A stretch of 64,000 nt of DNA from Bradyrhizobium sp. RD5-C2. Its GTDB lineage: Bacteria; Pseudomonadota; Alphaproteobacteria; Rhizobiales; Xanthobacteraceae. The stretch's first letter is position 1, and each line of letters starts with the position of its first letter. Positions 42,811 through 51,101 of the stretch are shown here, piece by piece. Position numbers and translations under genes: made by a program. Below the pieces are notes generated by a model. That model had not been told where the DNA came from, ran no database searches, and was given only the letters and a program-made list of their open reading frames with translations. The stretch covers positions 93,279 through 157,278 of the forward strand of contig NZ_BOVL01000010.1 in the NCBI RefSeq assembly GCF_019972155.1. Direction: 5' to 3'.

Positions 42811-43193
42811 GCTGCGTCCGTGCGCGACCTCAACCGGCCGAACTGGCTGCGCAGCACCAGCAGGATGAGGTGACCCGCGCCGATGCCGGCAAGACCTCCC
42901 GACACCTTGACGATCGCGTCAAGCAGGCGGCCGTGACGGTCCGGTGTCAGCAGTTGCATCGCTTCGAGTGTGAACGAGCTGAAGACCACAAAGAGCACGA
43001 TCAGCGCGGTACGCCGCGGGTAACCCAACACAAAGGCCGTTGCCATCACTGCATATGCGGCGAAGCGCTCGGTCTGAGGGGGGAAGAACGACGGACGGTC
43101 CTGGATCGGCGACAGTGTCACGAAGGCGATAAAGGCAAGCGCGAGCCAGCCCGCAATCACGCCGAACTTCCGTATCTGTGAAATTTCCAACAA
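42807..43193 (-). CDS. VanZ-like small membrane protein
   Basis: A 128-residue protein with about four membrane segments (FGVIAGWLALAFIAFVTLSP, FAAYAVMATAFVLGY, TALIVLFVVFSSFTLEAMQL, IGAGHLILLVL). The pattern FVTLSPIQDRP then LEAMQLLTPDRHGRLLDAIV matches the VanZ-like family, whose members bear a conserved E-x-x-Q-x-x-x-x-R-x-x-x-x-D core. The family is linked to teicoplanin resistance in Gram-positives and occurs beside exopolysaccharide genes in Bradyrhizobium relatives; its role there is not known. Its stop region touches the family B repeat hairpin. Confidence 0.8.
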   Translation of the reverse strand: MLEISQIRKFGVIAGWLALAFIAFVTLSPIQDRPSFFPPQTERFAAYAVMATAFVLGYPRRTALIVLFVVFSSFTLEAMQLLTPDRHGRLLDAIVKVSGGLAGIGAGHLILLVLRSQFGRLRSRTDAA

Positions 43194-43535
43194 AGTATTC
43201 CCGGTCCTGTACCGCAGACGACCCCCGGGGCTGATTAGCGCATCACTCGCGCCGGTGACATGGAAATGGTCGCCGAAGGTTAACTTGCCCGCCGACTGTG
43301 GCAGCCATGACGCGTCGTCTTGTTGCCAAAAAAGGTATTTAAATACCTTGAATTGAAACTCAATCCCATTTGGCGCGCATCTCTCAGCGGGAACCTGTCG
43401 CGCTTGCGCGGGTTCCCGGCATGGTGCACCTGACGAAAAAATAAGGTTTCGCCCGTGGCTCCATTCATAGGCCGTTCACGGCCGGGAGCCTCATTTGATG
43501 CCGGAATATCGCAATGCTCACTCTCGGAGGCTAAA
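43194..43535. promoter_or_regulatory. Divergent control region with an 18-base perfect palindrome
   Basis: This 342-base gap between the leftward VanZ-like gene and the rightward response regulator has no credible gene. It contains AAGGTATTTAAATACCTT at 43332-43349, a perfect 18-base palindrome and a likely operator for a dimeric regulator. The strong ribosome site CGGAGG at 43525-43530 fixes the GTG start at 43536. Confidence 0.5.
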
Positions 43536-44198
43536 GTGCGTCTGCTCGTCGTTGAGGATGACCCGGATCTGAACCGCCAGCTCACCACCGCGCTGACGGA
43601 CGCCGGCTATGTGGTCGATCGGGCGTTCGACGGCGAGGAGGGGCATTTCCTTGGCGACAGCGAGCCCTACGACGCGGTCGTGCTCGATATCGGCCTGCCG
43701 AAGATGGACGGTATCTCGGTGCTGGAGGCCTGGCGGCGGAACAAGCGGGTGATGCCGGTGCTGATTCTCACCGCGCGCGACCGCTGGAGCGACAAGGTTC
43801 AGGGGTTCGACGCCGGCGCCGACGACTATGTCGCAAAGCCCTTCCATCTGGAGGAGGTGCTGGCGCGGATCCGCGCGCTGCTGCGCCGCGCGACCGGGCA
43901 TGCCCAGGTCGAGCTGGTCTGCGGGCCGGTGGCGCTCAACACCCGCACCAAGCGGGTCACCGTCAACGGCAACCCGATCAAGCTGACCTCGCACGAGTAC
44001 AACCTGCTCGACTATCTGATGCACCACACCGGGCGGGTGGTCTCGCGCACCGAGCTGGTCGAGCACCTCTACGACCAGGACTTCGACCGCGACTCCAACA
44101 CCATCGAGGTGTTCGTCGGCCGCATCCGCAAGAAGCTGGAAGTCGATATTATCCAGACTGTTCGGGGCCTCGGCTACATGCTGTCGCCGCCGACTTAA
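43536..44198 (+). CDS. feuP: OmpR/PhoP-family response regulator, FeuP-like
   Basis: A 220-residue DNA-binding response regulator. The receiver domain has the acidic pair in VVEDDPDLNRQL, phospho-acceptor Asp51 in VVLDIGLPKMDG, and KPFHLEEVLARIR. The winged-helix output domain ends in DSNTIEVFVGRIRKKLEVD and TVRGLGYML. The receiver stretch GYVVDRAFDGEEGHFLGD is, from memory, very close to rhizobial FeuP, which with the kinase FeuQ controls cyclic glucan export; the symbol is given on that basis. GTG 43536 is chosen because GGAGG lies five bases upstream; the open frame begins earlier at 43455. The kinase follows after a 219-base gap containing a repeat. Confidence 0.9.
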   Translation: MRLLVVEDDPDLNRQLTTALTDAGYVVDRAFDGEEGHFLGDSEPYDAVVLDIGLPKMDGISVLEAWRRNKRVMPVLILTARDRWSDKVQGFDAGADDYVAKPFHLEEVLARIRALLRRATGHAQVELVCGPVALNTRTKRVTVNGNPIKLTSHEYNLLDYLMHHTGRVVSRTELVEHLYDQDFDRDSNTIEVFVGRIRKKLEVDIIQTVRGLGYMLSPPT

Positions 44199-44310
44199 AG
44201 CGTTTTCGAGCGAAGTGGATAACCAGTTCGCTCGCGTGAAGAAAACACGACCAAACAAAAGGATGAGAGCATATCCTGTTCAATCGGATCATGTTCTTAG
44301 AGCGCTTGAT
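44199..44310. repeat. Dispersed intergenic repeat, family B copy 2
   Basis: AGCGTTTTCGAGCGAAGTGG at 44199 starts directly after the regulator stop and is followed by CAGTTCGCTCGCGTGAAG, matching the copy at 42708 with small differences. It ends in a GAGAGCATATCC...GGATCATGTTCTT palindrome-like stretch. It separates the regulator and kinase genes, so the two may be only partly cotranscribed. Confidence 0.6.
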
Positions 44311-44417
44311 CGGCGTACACGGGCATTGGCATGATCCGCGCCGGGAGAACTGGATTCGCCAATGTTTGAATCCCTGACGTCTGTTGCCGCTGACACGCCG
44401 TTCGAGCCCGTGCTCTG

Positions 44418-45794
44418 ATGGGCGGCAGCTCGCTTGCGACGCGCCTGTTCGTCTCGGCGACCGCCTGGGTGGTGGTGATCCTGGCGATCACCGGCGTCAT
44501 CCTTTCGTCGGTCTATCGCGACGCCACCGAGCGCGCCTTCGACCGGCGGCTCAATCTCTATCTGCGCACCCTGATCGCGGAGGTGGCGACGCCGGACGAG
44601 CCGGCGGACCGCCAGTTCCAGTCGCTCGGCGAGCCGCTGTTCGACCTTCCGCTGTCGGGCTGGTACTGGCAGATCACCCGCACCGATACCGAGAAGGGCG
44701 AAACCCGTGCCTCGCGTTCGCTGTGGGACAAGAAGCTGCCGAAGCTCGAGGAGCACGGCGCCGACCTGACCGCCGCCGGGGTCCGGCTCGGCTATGTCGA
44801 TGGACCCGAAGGCCAAAGCCTGCGCGTGGTCGAGCGGCCGGTCGATCTCGGGGCCGACGGCAGGTTCCTGGTCAGCGTCGCCGGCGATGCCACCGAGATA
44901 TTCGATGAGACGCGCAGCTTCGACTATTACCTCGGCGGCACCTTCGCCGCCCTCGGCATCGTGCTGCTGCTGACCACGATCTTCCAGGTGCGCTACGGCC
45001 TTGCGCCGCTGAAGCGCATTTCGGATTCGATCGCCGATATCCGCTCCGGCCGCGCCGAGCGGTTGGAGGGCCAGTTTCCGGTCGAGATCGCGCCACTGGC
45101 GCGCGAGACCAACGCGCTGATCGATGCCAACCGGGAGATTGTCGAGCGTTCGCGCACCCATGTCGGCAATCTCGCCCATGCGATCAAGACGCCGCTGTCG
45201 GTGATCGTGAACGAAGCGGGCACGCATGCCGGCGATCCCTTCGCGAGCAAGGTGCTGGAGCAGGCCGACCTGATGCGTGACCAGGTCGCGCATCACCTCG
45301 AGCGCGCGCGGATCGCCGCCCGGGCTACCATCGTCAGCACCATCACCGACGTCGCCCCTGTCATCGAGGCGCTGCGCCGGACCATGGAGAAGATCCATCG
45401 CGATCGCGACCTCGCGATCGAGGCGAAGGCCGACCCGGCGGCGCGGTTTCGCGGCGAGCGACAGGACCTCGAGGAGATGGTCGGCAATCTCGTCGACAAC
45501 GCCTGCAAATGGGCGGCGTCGCAGGTGTTCATCGAAGTCAGCGTGGTCCCGCCGGAGGCGTCGGGCGCGGGTCCCAGGCTGCGCATTGTGGTCGACGACG
45601 ACGGGCGCGGCCTGTCGGAGGCCGAACGCGCCCAGGTGTCGCGGCGCGGCCAGCGGCTCGACGAATCGAAGCCCGGCTCGGGCCTCGGTCTTTCGATCGT
45701 GACCGATCTCGCCGGCCTCTATGGCGGCAAGCTCGCCCTGAATGACGCGCCGATCGGTGGTCTGCGGGCCGAACTCATGCTGCCGGCGGTGTAG
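44418..45794 (+). CDS. feuQ: Sensor histidine kinase, FeuQ/PhoQ-like
   Basis: A 458-residue inner-membrane sensor kinase. Membrane segments at about 9-32 and 172-192 flank a periplasmic domain of about 140 residues. After a HAMP-like stretch (RYGLAPLKRISDSIADIR) comes the phosphorylation motif VGNLAHAIKTPLSVI with His254. The ATPase lobe shows N-box EMVGNLVDNACKWA, DDDGRGLSEAER and G-box GSGLGLSIVTDLAGLYGG. PhoQ-type kinases share the HAIKTPL version of the H-box. It is paired with the FeuP-like regulator upstream. The signal sensed is not evident. Confidence 0.88.
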   Translation: MGGSSLATRLFVSATAWVVVILAITGVILSSVYRDATERAFDRRLNLYLRTLIAEVATPDEPADRQFQSLGEPLFDLPLSGWYWQITRTDTEKGETRASRSLWDKKLPKLEEHGADLTAAGVRLGYVDGPEGQSLRVVERPVDLGADGRFLVSVAGDATEIFDETRSFDYYLGGTFAALGIVLLLTTIFQVRYGLAPLKRISDSIADIRSGRAERLEGQFPVEIAPLARETNALIDANREIVERSRTHVGNLAHAIKTPLSVIVNEAGTHAGDPFASKVLEQADLMRDQVAHHLERARIAARATIVSTITDVAPVIEALRRTMEKIHRDRDLAIEAKADPAARFRGERQDLEEMVGNLVDNACKWAASQVFIEVSVVPPEASGAGPRLRIVVDDDGRGLSEAERAQVSRRGQRLDESKPGSGLGLSIVTDLAGLYGGKLALNDAPIGGLRAELMLPAV

Positions 45795-45904
45795 GGCATG
45801 ATGGAATTCGGTTGCATGCGATCGCGAAGGCGGTGCGCTCCCGCTTCCGCTCGTAGGCGCCGTCCGTATTTAAGCCCCGGATGGGACGCCATCTGTTCTT
45901 GCCC

Positions 45905-45918
45905 CTGATCTAGATCAA
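45905..45918 (+). promoter_or_regulatory. FNR/FixK-type box
   Basis: CTGATCTAGATCAA matches the FixK/FNR consensus TTGAT-N4-ATCAA at all but the first of the ten specified positions, and its core TGATCTAGATCA is a perfect palindrome. It lies 81 bases ahead of the ATG of the small gene at 46000, a workable distance for activation under low oxygen in a Bradyrhizobium-like host. Confidence 0.6.
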
Positions 45919-45999
45919 AGGATTTAGATCCAATCCGGGGCTTCTCCGTGGGTGAACGGAGTGCGCGTGCAATCATCCCCCGATCTTGGGAGACTGCCC

Positions 46000-46170
46000 A
46001 TGAAGGACATGCAGGCGCACTTGGAGAAGCTTCGCGTCGAGGCGGAAGAGTGCGAGCTAATCAGCAAGCTGGCGACCAATAAGGCCAAGAAAGAACTGTT
46101 CGCCAGGTTGGCCGCACATCACCGGACGCTGGCCGATGAGGTCGAGCGAACCATGAAGGAAGCAGGATAG
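46000..46170 (+). CDS. Small coiled-coil protein (56 residues)
   Basis: A 56-residue helical, charged protein (MKDMQAHLEKLRVEAEECEL at the start, LAAHHRTLADEVERTMKEAG at the end) with heptad-like spacing, probably a short coiled coil. ATG 46000 is preferred to the upstream frame start at 45952 because GGAG lies at 45989-45992, seven bases upstream. It is preceded by an FNR/FixK-type box. Similar short proteins of unknown function are widespread in Bradyrhizobium. Function unknown. Confidence 0.7.
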   Translation: MKDMQAHLEKLRVEAEECELISKLATNKAKKELFARLAAHHRTLADEVERTMKEAG

Positions 46171-46238
46171 GAACTTTGCGTTCCCATGTGGATTTACAGC
46201 CCCGTTCCCGTAAGGAACTGAGCGAGGAAAAAGGTCAC

Positions 46239-46445
46239 ATGGGCCAAATTCGACGTCGGGTCAGACACACCAATTCACTTGAAGCGCGCCTTTTTGAGAG
46301 AGCTAGAGAGCTACGCGAACAGGCCGCAGCGCACGCCCCGGGTATCGAGAGAGAAGCGCTCCTGAAGTTAGCCCGGCAAGCTGAGGCTGGCGCCAGCATG
46401 ACCGAATGGCTGCGCGCTGGGGGGCTTCAATCATCCACGACCTAA
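46239..46445 (+). CDS. Small helical protein (68 residues)
   Basis: A 68-residue basic, helical protein: SLEARLFERARELREQAA, then PGIEREALLKLARQAEAGA and MTEWLRAGGLQ. This arrangement, a charged helix followed by an EREALLxKARQAE segment and a terminal WLRS/A-G-LQ, recurs in many short Bradyrhizobium proteins of unknown role. ATG 46239 (AAGG four bases upstream) is preferred over TTG 46176, though the latter is open. It is probably cotranscribed with the 56-residue gene 68 bases upstream and so may share its FixK-type control. Confidence 0.6.
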   Translation: MGQIRRRVRHTNSLEARLFERARELREQAAAHAPGIEREALLKLARQAEAGASMTEWLRAGGLQSSTT

Positions 46446-47176
46446 GGACTCTTTGCCGACGTCGCCATCAATCGCGTCGTACACAAACAGCATAATATGC
46501 TTGCTCCAACGCAGCAGGCGGGATCGCGCTGAATTGTTGACGCGCCGCAGAAGTCCTTTGTCACCGGGGGATGTTCCTAGCCGTGAAAAAGAAACGGCCC
46601 AAGCGAGGGGGCAAGCCGGGACCGAGTTGACAGACGTCATCCGACGGACCCGACGGGGACGCCAGACCTAAACAATCGCCAGCCCGCACGCCTCGTTCCT
46701 GTGGCGCGCAAACGAACGGCCCCAGCACCCTTGGAGGTAATGCCGGAGCCGTTCTTATTCCCATTCTCACGCCGAGCCGCCGGTTGCCGATAATTGGCGG
46801 CCCCTTCCGGGCTGTAATTTGATCTTAATGAAACGCCCTGCCCAGTCGCGAAAGGATCGAATCAGCGGGTGGTTTCAGAAATCACCTGTGTGAATCGTAC
46901 GCAAATAAACTGCCACGCTTTCCCGGGTGTTTGACAAGTGTCCTGGTTCCCGGAGCGAGTGCCCGCATTGGGACGGCACCCGCAAGCGGGAGAGGCGAGG
47001 GGAGCTCGCGGACAATCGTCGCAGACATCATATGCGATTTGGCATACGGATGCTGCGCAGCCTTTTGGGCGGCGTTGCCGTCAATATTCCTAAACGGCTT
47101 CTTAACGCGCCCACCTCTATCATCGCGGGCGGACGGGCTGCGGCGTTTGCCGGGCACCTAGCTTTCACGACCGGGC
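46446..47176. other. 731-base region with no supported gene
   Basis: Several short frames exist on both strands (for example 46453-46671 plus and 46882-47157 minus), but none has a good ribosome site, domain-like sequence or the codon bias of its neighbours. A tiny Lys/Arg-rich frame at 46570 lacks support. The segment GTTTGACAAGTGTCCTGG near 46928 offers a TTGACA-like -35 but no clear -10. I see nothing else definite. Confidence 0.35.
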
Positions 47177-48571
47177 ATGAGCCAGAAATCGATCGAGCGC
47201 CTGACGGATTATCTCGCGCAGCTTCCGCCGCAATCGCAGGCGCTGCTGATGCGCGAGCTGGAGCGCGCGGTCGAACGCGGTGATGACGTCGCGGTCGCCA
47301 ATCTGGTCCTGGAACAGCTGCGCAAGATCGTGCGCGGGGCCGAGCAGGACGAGCAGATCCAGCCGCGCAGCGACGATCCGGCACGGCTGCTGTTCCGGCC
47401 GCTCGAGCCGTTCCTTGCCGAGACCAATTTCCCGACCCGTGCCGGCCAGCTCCGGCGTGCGTCCCTGTTGCCGATCTGGCAGTGGCTCGCCCGCGAAGGT
47501 GCGCCCGAGCCCGCCCGCGAATTCGAGACGGCGCTGGCGTCGGCCACGGAGAGCGGTCCGATGGAGATCGCCGCGCGCAGGTTCCAGCTTGCGGCCGCGG
47601 AAGCCATCCTCAAGGTCGCTGGGCCGACGCAGGACGACCGTCAGCGCGCGCTGGCGCGCGTGGGCCCGCCGAGCGTTGTCGAGGACCTGCTGCCGATCGG
47701 CCTCGTCCTGCAGGCCCGTGAAGCCCTGGAAACTCTCGGCAGCCGGCTGCCGAGCCAGATCCGCGTGTTTTCCGATTCCCAGATCGCCTCGGCGATGGAG
47801 GCGCTCAAGCTGCCGTCGCTGCAGACGCCGCAGCTGCTGCCGTTCGCGCTGTCATTGATTACGCAGCGGCTCGCCGCGCCATGGCAGATCATCCGCCTCG
47901 CCATCAAGATGGCGGCCTCCGACGACGAGCTGCGGGTCGCGGCCACGCCGTACGGCATCGCCGTCACCATCGCGCTGCACGACCTGTCATTCGTCGCGGC
48001 CTGTCTGCGCACCGACATCAAGCGCGGGCATTTCGATTATGTCGGCGACCAGCTCAAGACCCTGCATGACGGGGTCCGCGGCCTGCGCACCGAACTCGAC
48101 CTGCGCAACGACTCCACCTGGGGCCGCCAGCTCACCTCGGTGCGCGCCGATACCTCCAACGCGCTGCAATCGGAGATCGACAGCGTGCCGGGCCGGGTCC
48201 GCCGCATCCTGCGCCAGCGTGCCGACAAGGACATTACGGCCGGCGCCAAGATCGATGCGTCCGAGGTCGAGGACGCCGCCGCCCTGATCGATTTCGTCGC
48301 GGTGTGCCGCACCTATGCCAGCGAGCTCGCCATCAACGAGGTGACGCTGCGGACCTTCTCGGACCTGCAACATTATGTCGAGCAGTCGACCGAGGGGCTG
48401 GTGCAGTCGCTGCGCGGCGGCGACGCCCGGGTCCGCACTTTCCGCCAGCAGCAGGTCAAGGCCGCGATCCGCTTCTGCGAAGTGCTGTTCGGCCACGACT
48501 ACGCCTCCCTGATGAACCGGGCGGCCGAAAACGCCGTCACCGGCGAACGGAAGTCCTCGCGCGCGGGGTAG
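47177..48571 (+). CDS. Conserved-looking protein of unknown function (464 residues)
   Basis: A soluble, mostly helical protein with strong GC-rich codon bias, so a genuine chromosomal gene. I do not recognise a domain. The N-terminus (IERLTDYLAQLPPQSQALLM) is amphipathic. Middle segments such as LAAPWQIIRLAIKMAASDDE and FVAACLRTDIKRGHFDYVGD look like packed helices, and the C-terminal third (SDLQHYVEQSTEGLVQSLRG) is also helical. There is no signal peptide or membrane segment. It is isolated from neighbours by 605 bases before it (from the preceding small gene, with one spacer) and a repeat-like stretch after it, so context gives no clue. Confidence 0.75.
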   Translation: MSQKSIERLTDYLAQLPPQSQALLMRELERAVERGDDVAVANLVLEQLRKIVRGAEQDEQIQPRSDDPARLLFRPLEPFLAETNFPTRAGQLRRASLLPIWQWLAREGAPEPAREFETALASATESGPMEIAARRFQLAAAEAILKVAGPTQDDRQRALARVGPPSVVEDLLPIGLVLQAREALETLGSRLPSQIRVFSDSQIASAMEALKLPSLQTPQLLPFALSLITQRLAAPWQIIRLAIKMAASDDELRVAATPYGIAVTIALHDLSFVAACLRTDIKRGHFDYVGDQLKTLHDGVRGLRTELDLRNDSTWGRQLTSVRADTSNALQSEIDSVPGRVRRILRQRADKDITAGAKIDASEVEDAAALIDFVAVCRTYASELAINEVTLRTFSDLQHYVEQSTEGLVQSLRGGDARVRTFRQQQVKAAIRFCEVLFGHDYASLMNRAAENAVTGERKSSRAG

Positions 48572-48613
48572 CGAGACCGCGCAATTCGCGGGCATTCTCG
48601 ACGGCAAGAATTT

Positions 48614-48666
48614 GGGTGACAATGCACTCAATCGCCAACGAGAAGCCAAGTGTCACCGTAATCCCC
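48614..48666. repeat. Short repeat pair, left flank of an orphan gene
   Basis: GGGTGACAATGCACTCAATC starts at 48614 and TGTCACCGTAATCCCC ends at 48666, so the element has inverted GGTGACA/TGTCACC ends. The second half is the exact reverse complement of GGGGATTACGGTGACA at 49497-49512, and the first half matches 49506-49526 in direct orientation at 18 of 21 positions. Such GGTGACAGTGCA-type sequences are often seen near small mobile elements. Confidence 0.6.
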
Positions 48667-48681
48667 ATGAGACTTAACTGA

Positions 48682-49479
48682 ATGGACGATCACCCTATTT
48701 TTGATGTCTTGGAAAACTGGCCAGGCCGAGTTTCGACGCAGCTTGCGTTTGAAGCGCGCGGCTTCTTGATGCCGGCTGCGTGGCAGAACAGGATGATCGA
48801 GTTCTGCGGAGCAGGCCAAGCGGACTTGCTTAATCGCTATTGGGATGAGGTAGCGATGGAGACGATGCGAGCCGTTGGAAAGGTGAATTCGGACAACAGG
48901 ACATTTCGCATTGAGCCGCGATATCGCTCGGCCTTCTTGGATGAGCTGTTCGCCCGCAAAGATTTTCCTCACGCGGATGTTCCGAATGGACCTCCTGTCA
49001 GATGCCTGCTCGAGCATTTCAGGAAGTACTGGCATGATCGGGAATTTAGAGAGCACGAATTAATCGCCATTAGGGGTTGGAGAAAGCGCGAAAGGGAGTG
49101 TTTAGAGATCCAGACGACGGGATGGACGGGAAAAAAGAGGGGGGTCATTCCGCTCGTCGACCAATTCTGCACCGCGCTCGCATTCAAGCGTCGCCGGAAC
49201 CGCTGGCAAAAGAAGCTGGGTTGCGGTCTCATCTTCGAGGTTGGACTGGATCTTGGGGGCGATCCCAAGCGCGTAGGGGACCCGTTGGTTTTCTGGATAT
49301 TCCATGAGAGCGATCCAGAATGTGCTTTTGAATTGAGAGGTAACGATCCGTTTGATCGGCTTGTTTACGGGAGTCGATTGTACAGCGGCGGCGGGGATGC
49401 CAGCGACGAAGTTCTTGGAATTCGAGCCAACATTGAACTGTTTGATGTTGTTGCTGCGTCGTTTGAGACGATGCGATAA
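48682..49479 (+). CDS. Orphan protein of unknown function in atypical DNA
   Basis: A 265-residue protein with no family I recognise. Segments include FDVLENWPGRVSTQLAFEAR, ARKDFPHADVPNGPPVRCLL and FWIFHESDPECAFELRGND; it is Trp-, Arg- and Phe-rich and soluble. Codon use is clearly less GC-rich than neighbours, and the gene is bracketed by inverted short repeats at 48651-48666 and 49497-49512, suggesting acquisition as cargo. The ATG at 48682 comes 16 bases after the left repeat and has no strong ribosome site. No operon partner. Confidence 0.6.
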   Translation: MDDHPIFDVLENWPGRVSTQLAFEARGFLMPAAWQNRMIEFCGAGQADLLNRYWDEVAMETMRAVGKVNSDNRTFRIEPRYRSAFLDELFARKDFPHADVPNGPPVRCLLEHFRKYWHDREFREHELIAIRGWRKRERECLEIQTTGWTGKKRGVIPLVDQFCTALAFKRRRNRWQKKLGCGLIFEVGLDLGGDPKRVGDPLVFWIFHESDPECAFELRGNDPFDRLVYGSRLYSGGGDASDEVLGIRANIELFDVVAASFETMR

Positions 49480-49496
49480 CAAGCAAGCGCTGCTTG

Positions 49497-49526
49497 GGGG
49501 ATTACGGTGACAGTGCATTCGATCGC
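49497..49526. repeat. Short repeat, right flank of the orphan gene
   Basis: GGGGATTACGGTGACA at 49497-49512 is the perfect reverse complement of 48651-48666, continuing as GTGCATTCGATCGC, which parallels GTGCACTCAATCGC-like bases at 48622-48635. The pair brackets about 830 bases containing the orphan gene. Confidence 0.6.
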
Positions 49527-49935
49527 ACAGTCGCGCCCTGACGGGAAGCACCGCCGGACAATCTCATGGATCAAGCGTAGGTCCTGAGCGTTTTCGACGG
49601 CAAGCCGACGAGGCCGCCAAGTCGGGACGGCACGCATTTGCGCAATTTCGGAATAATGGAAGTGTGGCGCTGATTTGCCCGACGTGTCAAGTCGGCATTC
49701 GAGCGCCAGCGGGCGCCCGCCGGCTACTGTGCATGGGGTTGTTTTCGATATTTTGGTCGTATGCGCCTTTTCGCCCGGCGACGCCGTTGCAATACCGCCG
49801 GAACGGCACCGGAGACCGGCTGATTTCGACCTTCGGTCGATCCAGCAATTGTCAATTGCCGGGCTTGGCGCCGGTAGTGTAAAGCGATTCTAAGGCGGCT
49901 TGCCTGAAGCCGCCGTTCCATCCGGGAACCGCTTG
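49527..49935 (+). other. Intergenic region upstream of ccmI without a gene
   Basis: About 400 bases precede ccmI. The plus-strand frames at 49664-49882 and 49675-49893 overlap each other in different frames and show no family-like sequence, so neither is accepted. The 3' part carries the ribosome site GGGAA at 49924-49928 eight bases before ATG 49936. The promoter of the cytochrome c maturation operon should lie here, but I could not place it. Confidence 0.35.
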
Positions 49936-51042
49936 ATGACGCTGTGGTTTGTGTTCGCGCTGATGACGGTCGCGGCGATCTTTGCCGTGCTGTGGCCGCT
50001 CAGCCGCCGCGGACGGGCGGATAGCGGGGGCAGCGAGGTCGTGGTCTACCGCGACCAGCTCGCCGAAATCGACCGCGATATGGCCTCAGGCATCATCGGC
50101 GCCGCCGAGGCCGATGCCGCGCGGATCGAGATCAGCCGCCGGCTGCTGGCTGCCGCCGACCAGAGCGGACGTGACGCCCCGGTGACAGGCAGCATCACGC
50201 TGCGGCGCGCTGCCGCGGTCGTGGCCCTGGTTGGGCTGCCGGTGATTGCCTCCAGCTTCTATCTCGCGCTCGGCTCGCCGCGTCTTGGCGACTTTCCGCT
50301 CGCCGAGCGCAGCCAGGTGGCCGATGCCAACCAGCCGCTCACCAATCTGGTCGCGCAGGTCGAGGCTCATTTGGAGAAGAATCCGACCGACGGCCGCGGC
50401 TGGACGGTGCTGGCGCCGGTGCTGTCGCGCCTCGGCCGCTACGATGATGCCGTCCGTGCCTATCGCAATGCCATCACCTATGCTGGCGACAATGCCGATC
50501 GCCGCGCCGATCTCGGCGAGGCGTTGATGGGGAGCGCCGGTGGCGTCGTCACTGCCGACGCCAAGGCGGAGTTCGAGCGCTCGGTCGCGCTGAATGGCGA
50601 CGACGCCAAGGCCAATTATTTCCTCGGCCTCGCCGCCGAGCAGGACGGCCGCAAGGCCGACGCCGCTGCGCTCTGGCAGAAGATGCTGGCGAAGGCGCCG
50701 TCGGATGCGCCGTGGCGGCCGCTGGTGCAGGCTGCGCTGGTTCGGGTCGGTGGCGTCAGCGCACCCGCGCTGCCGGATGGCGCGGTGGCGGCGGCCAAGG
50801 ACATGAGCGAGGCCGATCGCGGCACCATGATCAAGGGTATGGTCGATCGGCTGGCGACGCGGCTGAAGACCAACGGCGACGACGTCGAGGGCTGGCTGCG
50901 GCTGGTCCGCGCCTATCTCGTGATGGGCGAGCGCGACAAGGCGATCAGCGCGCTCGCGGATGCCCGTCAGGCGGTGGGCAATAATGCGGACCGGTTGCGT
51001 CAGCTCAATGAGGGGCTGAAGAGTCTCGGACTGGATGGATAA
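49936..51042 (+). CDS. ccmI: Cytochrome c maturation protein CcmI (CycH)
   Basis: A 368-residue inner-membrane chaperone that holds apocytochrome c for haem ligation. It has an N-terminal membrane segment (LWFVFALMTVAAIFAVLWPL), the family segment VVYRDQLAEIDRDMASGII with a Leu-rich helix, a second membrane segment (AAAVVALVGLPVIASSFYLA) and a periplasmic TPR region (GWTVLAPVLSRLGRYDDAV, EGWLRLVRAYLVMGERDKAI). ATG 49936 is preferred over earlier alternative starts. First gene of the cycHJKL-type operon with ccmE, ccmF and ccmH. Confidence 0.93.
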   Translation: MTLWFVFALMTVAAIFAVLWPLSRRGRADSGGSEVVVYRDQLAEIDRDMASGIIGAAEADAARIEISRRLLAAADQSGRDAPVTGSITLRRAAAVVALVGLPVIASSFYLALGSPRLGDFPLAERSQVADANQPLTNLVAQVEAHLEKNPTDGRGWTVLAPVLSRLGRYDDAVRAYRNAITYAGDNADRRADLGEALMGSAGGVVTADAKAEFERSVALNGDDAKANYFLGLAAEQDGRKADAAALWQKMLAKAPSDAPWRPLVQAALVRVGGVSAPALPDGAVAAAKDMSEADRGTMIKGMVDRLATRLKTNGDDVEGWLRLVRAYLVMGERDKAISALADARQAVGNNADRLRQLNEGLKSLGLDG

Positions 51043-51043
51043 C

Positions 51044-51089
51044 GCATGATGCCGAAACATGTGCAGCGGTTTTCGGCTGATGTCATGCG
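51044..51089. repeat. Short palindromic repeat within the ccm operon
   Basis: GCATGATGCCGAAA and, after 18 bases, TTTTCGGCTGATGTCATGC form an imperfect palindrome in the 59-base gap between ccmI and ccmE. It resembles the family A elements at 42616 and 56024 in beginning with GCATGAT and ending in CATGC. Confidence 0.5.
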
Positions 51090-51101
51090 CAAGGACGCAC
51101 C

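Noticed and set aside
45798..45840. GGCATGATGG stretch after the FeuQ-like gene as another family A repeat
   Set aside because: Only the first few bases match; the internal blocks are missing.
46453..46671. 72-codon frame after the small helical proteins
   Set aside because: No ribosome site, no family-like sequence and Arg/Ser-rich content typical of a non-coding frame.
49664..49893. Two overlapping plus-strand frames upstream of ccmI, one with a CPTCQVG-like start
   Set aside because: The single C-x-x-C pair is not followed by any zinc-ribbon context, the frames compete with each other, and no ribosome site is present.
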